This document shows positions 16,289 through 23,424 of a DNA stretch of 60,958 bases, piece by piece. The position numbers and the translations under genes were made by a program. Each line of letters begins with the position of its first letter. Position 1 is the stretch's first letter. The stretch is taken from positions 1-60,958 of the forward strand of contig JAGOKF010000015.1 of the NCBI GenBank assembly GCA_017994695.1, given 5' to 3'. The notes below the pieces were generated by a model. That model was not told the DNA's origin and searched no databases. It saw nothing but the letters and a program-made list of their open reading frames with translations. The stretch is from Myxococcota bacterium. Its GTDB lineage: Bacteria > Myxococcota_A > UBA9042 > DTJE01.

Positions 16289-18756
16289 TCCCGGGATCCC
16301 CTGGCAATCGTCTTCTGCACCTCCTGGACTCCTGGGTCGATCTCTGCTCGCGCCGTCCGGGCCGGATCCTCGTGGGCGCCCTGGCGCTGGCGATCCTGGC
16401 GGGATGGGCCGCGTCGGGACTCAACCTGCGGTCCGACTTCATCGAGTTGCTCCCGACGGACTCCCCGTCGGTGCGCAACCTGGAGCGCCTGAAGACCCAG
16501 GTCGCCTCCTACTCCACCCTCGTCGTGGCGATGGAGTGCCCGGACCTCGAGGCGTCCAAGCGCCTGGCCGACGACCTGGCACGGAGGCTGCGGACCTGGC
16601 CCCGGGATCGCATCTGGGCCGTGGACGACAACATCCGGGAAATCCGAGAGTTCTATTCCCGGAACCGCTACCTCTACGCCGACCTGGAGGACCTCGTGGA
16701 CTTCCGGGACCGGCTGAAGAAACGAATCCAGGAGGAGACCGAGGCCCAGGCCTTCGAGTCTTTGGACGACGAACCCGCGCCCCGGACCGACCTGGGCATC
16801 GAGGCCCTGAAGGCCAAGTACGACCGCAAGGTCCGGGAGCAGGACCGGTACCCCGACGGCTACTACGTCACTCCGGACCGATCGCTGCTGGCCATCTTCA
16901 TCCGGCCACCTTCCGGTTCCTCGTCCTTCGAGGCCAACGAGCGGCTGGTCCGGGACGTCCAGCGGGAGATCGACGCCCTGGACCCCGCCTCCTACCACCC
17001 CGAGATGAAGGTCGGCCTGACCGGGGACGTGAAGACCGGCCTCGAGGAACGGGAGGCCCTGGCCTCGGACGCCCGATTCATCTCCGTTCTCTGCCTCCTG
17101 CTGATCTGCGGAGTGATCGTCGCCTACTACCGGAGCCTCCGGTCCCTGCTGCTGATCGGCGCCCCGATGATGCTGGGACTCCTGGGGGCCATGGCCGTCG
17201 CCCGGATCGCCATCGGATACCTGAACACGGCGACGGCCTTCCTGGCCAGCATCATCGCCGGGAACGGCATCAACTTCATGATCATGCTGGCCGCCCGGTT
17301 CTTCGAGGAGAGCCGGAAGGGGCACGACCGCGACATCGGGACCCTGCTCCGGATCTCCGTGCGGGGCACCCTGGAAGGGACTGCGGTGGCAGCGGCGGGA
17401 GCGGCCATCGCCTACGGGTCCCTGGCCCTGGCCGGCTTCCGGGGCTTCCGGCAGTTCGGCATCATCGGCGGGTCGGGGATGGCGCTGTGCTGGCTGGCGA
17501 CCTTCCTGGTGGGCCCTGCCCTGATCGCCCTGCTCCACCGGATGCGCCCCCTGGAAGTCACGCGGGAGAGCCGCCACCCCGTCGCCTCGCGGGTCGGTGA
17601 ACTGGTCTCCCGGCGCCCCCGGCTGATCCTCCTGGTCGCCCTGCTGATCTCCGCGGGATCGGTGCTGGCCATCCTTCCCTGGTCCTTCGATCCCTTCGAG
17701 TACCACTTCCGCAACCTCCGCAACCGGGAAAGCATCGAGCGCGGATCGGCGAAACTCTCCCGGAGGGTGGACAAGATCTTCGACCTGCCCACCTCGCCGA
17801 CGCCCGTCGTGCTGGACCATGCCGAGTCGGCTCCCCTGGTGAAGGCGGCCATCCTGGGAGCCCCGGACTACCGGGCCGTCATCGGCGGCGTGAAGACCCT
17901 CCAGGAGGTCCTCCCCTCCCGCCAGGAGGAGAAACTGGCCATCCTGGCGGAGATTCGGGCCCTCATCGACCGCAGGATCGACTTCCTGTCCCCGGAGGAT
18001 CGGGCGGAGGTGGATAAGCACCGGCCCCCCGAGGACCTCCGTGTCCTGACCCTGGACGACATCCCGGAAATGATCGCCCGTCCCTTCACCGAGGCCGACG
18101 GGACCCGGGGACGCGTCCTCTACGTCTATTCCCACCCCAGCGAAAGCCTCCTCGACGGGCGCTACCTGCTGAAGTTCGCCCGGTTCCTGCGGAGCCTCGA
18201 GGTTCCCGGCGTGGAGTTCTACGCCGTGGGACAGCCGCTGGTCTTCGCGGACATGATCTCCGCGGTGCTCCACGACGGGCTTCGCGTGACCCTGGCGGCC
18301 GCGGTGGCCGTGACCCTGCTGCTGGTCCTCGCCTTCCGATCCGCGTCGGCGGTGGCGACCATCCTGACCACGGTCGTCCTGGGCACCCTCTGGATGGTCG
18401 GGCTTGCCGCCCTGCTGGGGCAGAAACTGAACTTCCTGAACTTCGTCGTCTTCCCCATCACGCTGGGAATCGGGGTGGATTACGGGGTCAACATCTTCTC
18501 CCGGTACCGCCAGGAGGGCCCCGGCCGGATGAAGGAGGTCATCCAGTCCACCGGCGGGGCCATCGTGCTGACCAGCAGCACCACCATCCTGGGATACGCC
18601 ACGCTGATCACGTCCACCAACATGGCGCTCCAGTCCTTCGGAATCATCGCGGACCTGGGGGAGTTCGCCTGCCTGGCCGCATCGGAACTGGTGATGACCG
18701 CGCTGCTGGTCTGGAGGCACCAGGCGCGGAAGGGCGGCGTCCCGCCCGGGGGCTGA
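16285..18756 (+). CDS. MMPL/RND-family exporter
   Basis: An 823-residue product overlapping ribBX by ATGA. It has the RND plan: one membrane helix near the N-terminus (VGALALAILAGWAASG, about 32-47), a large periplasmic loop beginning RSDFIELLP, a five-helix block (about 265-420), a second helix and periplasmic loop, and a final five-helix block. The conserved polar stretch GIGVDYGVNIFSRY is in the last block, with its counterpart AGNGINFMIM in the first. Close families move hopanoids, lipids or siderophores out of the inner membrane. No specific cargo can be assigned; coupling to ribBX may only reflect operon packing. Confidence 0.88.
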   Translation: MIPGSPGNRLLHLLDSWVDLCSRRPGRILVGALALAILAGWAASGLNLRSDFIELLPTDSPSVRNLERLKTQVASYSTLVVAMECPDLEASKRLADDLARRLRTWPRDRIWAVDDNIREIREFYSRNRYLYADLEDLVDFRDRLKKRIQEETEAQAFESLDDEPAPRTDLGIEALKAKYDRKVREQDRYPDGYYVTPDRSLLAIFIRPPSGSSSFEANERLVRDVQREIDALDPASYHPEMKVGLTGDVKTGLEEREALASDARFISVLCLLLICGVIVAYYRSLRSLLLIGAPMMLGLLGAMAVARIAIGYLNTATAFLASIIAGNGINFMIMLAARFFEESRKGHDRDIGTLLRISVRGTLEGTAVAAAGAAIAYGSLALAGFRGFRQFGIIGGSGMALCWLATFLVGPALIALLHRMRPLEVTRESRHPVASRVGELVSRRPRLILLVALLISAGSVLAILPWSFDPFEYHFRNLRNRESIERGSAKLSRRVDKIFDLPTSPTPVVLDHAESAPLVKAAILGAPDYRAVIGGVKTLQEVLPSRQEEKLAILAEIRALIDRRIDFLSPEDRAEVDKHRPPEDLRVLTLDDIPEMIARPFTEADGTRGRVLYVYSHPSESLLDGRYLLKFARFLRSLEVPGVEFYAVGQPLVFADMISAVLHDGLRVTLAAAVAVTLLLVLAFRSASAVATILTTVVLGTLWMVGLAALLGQKLNFLNFVVFPITLGIGVDYGVNIFSRYRQEGPGRMKEVIQSTGGAIVLTSSTTILGYATLITSTNMALQSFGIIADLGEFACLAASELVMTALLVWRHQARKGGVPPGG

Positions 18757-18818
18757 TCCCGTCCATGCATCTGGGCCTTTCGGAACGCATCGGAACGGTC
18801 CCTCCCGCTCCAGCACGG

Positions 18819-18848
18819 TTGCCTTCCGTCCGGTTTTCCGGGTAGCAT
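18819..18848 (+). promoter_or_regulatory. sigma-70-type promoter for the diguanylate cyclase
   Basis: TTGCCT (18819-18824), an 18-base spacer and TAGCAT (18843-18848); the gene starts 30 bases on. Confidence 0.5.
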
Positions 18849-18878
18849 CCTCTCTGGTCGTAGGATCCGGAAGCAGCG

Positions 18879-19757
18879 ATGGACGACCGCACCACCCGCA
18901 TCACCACCATCCGGAAGATGGTCGCCGACGGCCCCCTGGGCACCGAGTGCCTGGTGGTGATCTACGGTTCGGGCATCGGCCGCAAATACGATCTCTTCGA
19001 GGAAGAGGTCACCATCGGGCGAGACCCGGAGAACACCATCGTCCTGAACTCCGACGCGGTCTCCCGGCGTCACGCCCGGGTCGAGAAGGTCGGGGACGCC
19101 CGCTACGTCACGGACATGGACAGCACCAACGGGACCTACATCAACGACATCCCGATCCGCCGCGCCCGCCTTCCCAGCGGGGCATTCCTGAAGATCGGCG
19201 ACACGATCTTCAAGTACCTGACCGGCGATGACCTTGAGGCGGCCTACTACGAGGAGATCCACCGGATGGCCGTCACCGACGGTCTGACCCAGGCCGCCAA
19301 CAAGCGCGCGATGGACGAGTTCCTGGAACGGGAGATGTCCCGGGCCCGGAGGTACAACCGCAACCTCTCGGTCCTGATGATGGACATCGATCACTTCAAG
19401 GACGTCAACGACACCCACGGACACCTCATCGGCGACCAGGTGCTCCGGGAACTGGTGGCCGTGGTCCGACCCCGGATCCGGCGCGAGGAGCTGTTCGCCC
19501 GGTACGGCGGAGAGGAGTTCGTCGTGATCCTCCCGGAGGCCGACATCCAGGCGGCCCGGGAACTTGCGGGGACGCTCCGATCCCTGATCGAGGAGCACCT
19601 GATCGTGCTGGAGGGCCGCACCCTCCGGATCACCGTCAGCATCGGGGTGGGGCAGTTCCAGCCCGAATCCCACCGGTCCCCACAGGATCTCCTGAAGGAG
19701 GCCGATCGCAATCTCTATGCGGCGAAGGCCGCGGGGAGGAATCGCGTGCATGGCTAG
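18879..19757 (+). CDS. FHA-GGDEF diguanylate cyclase
   Basis: A 292-residue soluble protein. An FHA phosphothreonine-binding domain (about 25-115) shows TIGRDPENTIVL and SRRHARVEK, with STNGTYIN; it should place the enzyme under a Ser/Thr kinase. The GGDEF domain (about 128-290) has DGLTQAANKRA, the metal-binding MDIDHFKDVND, and the active site GGEEF (about 210-214), which is compatible with c-di-GMP synthesis. The inhibitory I-site position reads RREE instead of RxxD, so product feedback may be weakened. The gene overlaps the PilZ-like gene by 8 bases, suggesting one signalling unit. Confidence 0.92.
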   Translation: MDDRTTRITTIRKMVADGPLGTECLVVIYGSGIGRKYDLFEEEVTIGRDPENTIVLNSDAVSRRHARVEKVGDARYVTDMDSTNGTYINDIPIRRARLPSGAFLKIGDTIFKYLTGDDLEAAYYEEIHRMAVTDGLTQAANKRAMDEFLEREMSRARRYNRNLSVLMMDIDHFKDVNDTHGHLIGDQVLRELVAVVRPRIRREELFARYGGEEFVVILPEADIQAARELAGTLRSLIEEHLIVLEGRTLRITVSIGVGQFQPESHRSPQDLLKEADRNLYAAKAAGRNRVHG

Positions 19758-20319
19758 TTCCCCCTCTTCCTCCAGCGGCGGAGCGGTCAACGAGACCTAC
19801 ATCGGGAGCCTCTTCGACTGCATCCGGGCCCTCCGGAAGGCCGAGCAGGAGGCCAATACCCCCTACGGCAGGGGCGACCCCATCCTGGCGACCCGGATCA
19901 AGGAACTCCGGACCTACCGGGAGGTCCTGCTGAAGCAGGCCTCCTCGCAGAAGCCGCGGATGACGCTGACCGAGAAGAAGAACGAGGAGGCGTCCCACGA
20001 GATGGCCCTCGTCTTTCCCACGGGACTGCTCTTCTACGAGGCCCTGGACCTGTCCCTGACGAAGGGCGGCCTCTTCGTGAAGACCGATCAGATCCTCCCC
20101 ATCGACACGGTGGTGGACCTGAAATGCACCATCGAGGAGGAGCACGTCGAATTCCGGATCCAGGGAAAGGTCGTCTGGATCAATCCCCGGGAGACGGCCG
20201 GTCGGCCCGCCGGAATGGGGCTGAAGTTCCCCCGCATCACCAACGTGCAGAAGCAACTGCTGCTGGATTTCCTGTCCGGCGAGGTCCCCCTGGCCGCCCT
20301 GGCCCACATGGGGGATTGA
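19750..20319 (+). CDS. PilZ-like protein of the Myxococcus paralogous type
   Basis: A 189-residue product; the ATG at 19750 lies inside the end of the cyclase gene. Residues 1-85 are Ser-rich then helical. The C-terminal 100 residues form a PilZ-like barrel with DLSLTKGGLFVKTD and GKVVWINP, close to the TIGR02266 group that is abundant in Myxococcus. The N-terminal RxxxR pair that holds c-di-GMP in classical PilZ domains is not visible before the DxSxxG motif, so direct c-di-GMP binding is uncertain. It may instead be an adaptor. Coupling to the cyclase supports a role in the same pathway. Confidence 0.8.
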   Translation: MASSPSSSSGGAVNETYIGSLFDCIRALRKAEQEANTPYGRGDPILATRIKELRTYREVLLKQASSQKPRMTLTEKKNEEASHEMALVFPTGLLFYEALDLSLTKGGLFVKTDQILPIDTVVDLKCTIEEEHVEFRIQGKVVWINPRETAGRPAGMGLKFPRITNVQKQLLLDFLSGEVPLAALAHMGD

Positions 20320-20340
20320 CGGCCCCGTCGTTTTCTTCTG

Positions 20341-21903
20341 TCAGAACCGCGCCCGGGCCAGGATCGTGAAGCCGAAGGAGTTCGGGTCCAGGAACTCCCG
20401 CTGGGACTGGCGCTCCCCGGTGGGGTCGATGACCAGCCGGGTCAGGTTCTCGTCCCGGACGTACTGGAGGTTCCCCAGCAGCGCGAAGAACTCCGACAGG
20501 TCCCACTGGACCCCCACGCGCAACTGGTAGATCGGCACCGCTCCGAATCCGGTTGGCAGGCGGTCCCGCCGCGTGGCGTCGCGGATCACCTGGACCGTCC
20601 GGGGGCTGGTGGTTTCGAAGGTGGCCGGGAACTGGATCCCGCCGGTCACGAAGGGCATCACGTGCTGCTTCTCGAAATACCAGTCCACCGTCGCGGCCAC
20701 GAAGTACTCCGGGGAGGCCCTGGTGCCGGTCTCGGGCAGCGCCACGAAGGGGGTCAGGCTGGGCACGTTCTGGAGGATGTACTCGAGGTTGCGGATCAGG
20801 CCGATGGCCTGGGCCCGGAGGTGGTCCCACTTGAACTTCAACTGCACGGCCCCCGCGTAGGCCGGCTGGAGTTTCGTGCTGCCGTAGCGGTCCAGGTTCT
20901 CCAGGCGCTGGACCAGGTAGTTGAACTCGCCGGACACGGACCAGGAGAACTTCCCCTTCTGGTACTTCTCCCGCCACCAGTCCACGACGTTCACGTCGGG
21001 ATCGGACCGGTAGAGCATGTAGTCCACCGAGGTCTGGATCGGCAGGCCCTGGCGGACCGTCAGCCGTCCCGAACCGCCGAGGGTGTAGACCTTGTCCCCG
21101 ATGAGTTCCCGGGTGCGGCTGAAGGTCCCCTGCTGGAACCACCCGAACCCCAGGTCCAGGCGCACCCACTGGTAGAGGTCGATGCCCAGGCCCGCCAGCA
21201 CGCCGTAGTTGGTCTCCTGGACCGTGATCTCCTCGGCATCGGCGGATCCCAGCTGGACCACCTGGCTCACCCGGGCCGTCTTCAGTCCCACATAGCCCGA
21301 CAGGGCCACGTTCTTCCCGGCGTCCCCCCGGACGTCCACCTTGAACCCCGGGGCCGGCCCGGTCTTCCGGCTGCTGAAGATGTTGCCGCCGCCCCAGGAG
21401 ATGTCCCAGAGGTATCCCAGCCGGAAGCGCTCGGTGTCGAAGGGGAAGAACGTCAACCCGATGTAGTTCCGGTCCGGCGCTTCGGCGTTCCAGGTCCAGG
21501 CGGCCCGGAGGTAGGTGCCGTCGTCCCGGAGCACGTCGGTGACCCGGGGATTGGTCCCCTCCATCAGGGATCCCAGGTCCAGTTTCAGCACCAGTCCGGC
21601 CTCTGTGGTCAGGCCGGTCAGGAACCCGGGCATCTTCTTGTAGAGCACGATGTGGGTCAGGTTCTCCCGGCCCTTCGTCTTGGTGTCCAGGTTGTCCATG
21701 AACAGCTCGTAGCCCTTCCGGTCCCCGATCCCCGGCAGGGGACTGTCGGGGACCTTCTCCCCCGACTTCCGGGCGACGTCGTCGTCGCCGAAGGTCCAGG
21801 TGATGCGGGTATCCATGAAGTCCCCGGCGAGGGCCGGGCCCGAAAACAGGACCACCAGGCCCAGGGCGACGAACCGCCAGGTTCCGGACAGGGATGTCGT
21901 CAT
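20341..21903 (-). CDS. outer-membrane beta-barrel protein
   Basis: A 520-residue product. The ATG at 21903 has GGAGG upstream and gives a signal peptide ending GPALA (about 26). The rest is a run of amphipathic strands with aromatic girdles (for example RFRLGYLWDISWGG, FYF-like pairs and alternating polar residues) and ends in ILARARF, the C-terminal Phe recognised by the BAM machine. It resembles long porin-like barrels; no specific family is recognised. Its start overlaps the stop of the OB-fold-like lipoprotein by 4 bases (ATGA), and the 5'-nucleotidase gene comes first in the operon. A channel or anchor for that surface system is an inference. Confidence 0.72.
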   Translation of the reverse strand: MTTSLSGTWRFVALGLVVLFSGPALAGDFMDTRITWTFGDDDVARKSGEKVPDSPLPGIGDRKGYELFMDNLDTKTKGRENLTHIVLYKKMPGFLTGLTTEAGLVLKLDLGSLMEGTNPRVTDVLRDDGTYLRAAWTWNAEAPDRNYIGLTFFPFDTERFRLGYLWDISWGGGNIFSSRKTGPAPGFKVDVRGDAGKNVALSGYVGLKTARVSQVVQLGSADAEEITVQETNYGVLAGLGIDLYQWVRLDLGFGWFQQGTFSRTRELIGDKVYTLGGSGRLTVRQGLPIQTSVDYMLYRSDPDVNVVDWWREKYQKGKFSWSVSGEFNYLVQRLENLDRYGSTKLQPAYAGAVQLKFKWDHLRAQAIGLIRNLEYILQNVPSLTPFVALPETGTRASPEYFVAATVDWYFEKQHVMPFVTGGIQFPATFETTSPRTVQVIRDATRRDRLPTGFGAVPIYQLRVGVQWDLSEFFALLGNLQYVRDENLTRLVIDPTGERQSQREFLDPNSFGFTILARARF

Positions 21904-23402
21904 GGTTCCTCCGTGTCACGCAGGCGAACGCATGCGGTCGCGGCCGATGGCGGCTCGCCTTCGATGGTCAGGTCCTCGATGCACCTGGGCTCCAGGATCC
22001 AGGGCTTCGGACGCAGGAACGACAGGTTCCGCAGCGTCCCGGTCACCGCCGACAGGCGGCGCGGCACCGACGGGTCGAAGGGGTCGAAGGAGGGCACCGA
22101 GTCCCGGCTCGACACCCACAGCTTGGCGCCCCCCGATCCGCCCACCCGCACGGGCCACTGTCCGTACTGCCAGTACTGGGTCAGTTCCAGGCACAGGGGC
22201 GACGCGTCGCAGGACTCCCGGCACTGGCACTCGGCATCGCACTGGTTGGTGCCGTAGTCGCGGAAGTTGACCGCCCCGTCGCCGTTCAGGTCGCAGTTCA
22301 CGAAATCCCGTTCCGGGTCCGGCAGGTCCACGTCGCGCACCCGGACCAGGGCCGCCTCCAGGGCCTCCATCGGGAGGGGCCCCTTGCCGTTCAGGGTCGC
22401 CGCGTCCAGAGTCGCGGGGTCCGGAACGGGGCATTCTTCCTTCTTCGGATCCCAGGGGATCAGTCTCCACGACGGGAAGTTCATTTCGGTGAACCCGTAG
22501 AACTCGCTGATGATCCCCTGGACCATTCCCAGCCGGTCGCAGGGCCGGACGACGATGGCCTCCTGGGACGAGCAGGCCAGTGTCTCCTGCTCGTCCTCCT
22601 GGCAGTCGGGAATGCTGGTGGGCGTGTTGAAGGAGAACACGAACAGGTGGTTGTAGCCCCGGCCGCCCCGGTCGGCGACGTCGGTCACGTACATCCCGTC
22701 GGAGGTGACCCGGGTGACCACCAGGTCGCCCCGCTCCACCGTCACGTTCTCCCCGGCGAAGGGCGACCTGGACGCATACCCCTGCAACTCCGCCAGGGTG
22801 GGGCTCTGGAAGAACATCGGCACCGACACGCCCGCGGCACCGGATCCGGCTTCCTCGCTGTCGTCCGTCCCGTCCAGGCACCCGGGGTCGGCCCCGTCCA
22901 CCAGCCCGTCCCCGTCGTCGTCCCGTCCGTTGGAGCAGGCCGCGACCTGTCCGATGCGGGCCCTCGGGACGAACCCGACGTCCGTCGCCCAGAGGTGGGT
23001 GGTGCCGAAGGCCGCCGTGATCACCAGTTCCACCCCGTCCCGCTTCCCCCCCTCCAGCAGCACGTCGCTCCCGGCGATTCCCTGCCCCGGGACGATCGTC
23101 ACGGTCCCGGGCCGGGCCGAGATCCGGACCCAGCGGTCGTCCAGGATCCGGCCGGAACCGTCGGCCGCCAGCGCCTCCAGGTCCACCACCATTCGGAGGC
23201 CCCGGGTCACGTCCGAGGGATCCGGCATCGGCAAGGGGTCCCCTGGGGTTCCGAGGGACCCGCCGTCGGCTCGCCGCACCGCGACGCCGATCCCGGCGAC
23301 CTCCAACCCCCAGTCCCTCGCGACGTCCTCCTGGCAGGCCACGGCCAGTCCCAGCAGGACGACGCCGCATCTTCCCCACCGCCTCGTCGCCGATGTCGCC
23401 AA
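21900..23402 (-). CDS. lipoprotein with OB-fold-like and calcium-loop segments
   Basis: A 500-residue product from a TTG at 23402, chosen because GGAGG lies 8 bases upstream and it gives a lipobox (LAVAC, Cys about 24); longer readings enter the previous gene. A 150-residue domain comes first, then an Asp-rich calcium-type loop (DDDGDGLVDGADPGC). A segment like the OB-fold repeats of extracellular nucleases (YhcR/ExeM type) follows: ENVTVERGDLVVTRV, GMYVTDV, LFVFSFNT, then GMVQGIISEFYGFTEM. An EF-hand-like CDLNGDGAVNFRDYG and a second VTGTLRNLSF motif follow. No catalytic nuclease core is seen. The OB assignment is a pattern judgement of moderate strength. Confidence 0.65.
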   Translation of the reverse strand: MATSATRRWGRCGVVLLGLAVACQEDVARDWGLEVAGIGVAVRRADGGSLGTPGDPLPMPDPSDVTRGLRMVVDLEALAADGSGRILDDRWVRISARPGTVTIVPGQGIAGSDVLLEGGKRDGVELVITAAFGTTHLWATDVGFVPRARIGQVAACSNGRDDDGDGLVDGADPGCLDGTDDSEEAGSGAAGVSVPMFFQSPTLAELQGYASRSPFAGENVTVERGDLVVTRVTSDGMYVTDVADRGGRGYNHLFVFSFNTPTSIPDCQEDEQETLACSSQEAIVVRPCDRLGMVQGIISEFYGFTEMNFPSWRLIPWDPKKEECPVPDPATLDAATLNGKGPLPMEALEAALVRVRDVDLPDPERDFVNCDLNGDGAVNFRDYGTNQCDAECQCRESCDASPLCLELTQYWQYGQWPVRVGGSGGAKLWVSSRDSVPSFDPFDPSVPRRLSAVTGTLRNLSFLRPKPWILEPRCIEDLTIEGEPPSAATACVRLRDTEEP

Positions 23403-23424
23403 GTCCCCTTCCTCCGTCCCCCGT

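Noticed and set aside
16207-18816. An 869-codon open frame antisense to the MMPL exporter
   Set aside because: Very rich in Asp, Gln, Gly and Arg without membrane or domain pattern; the exporter on the other strand is clear.
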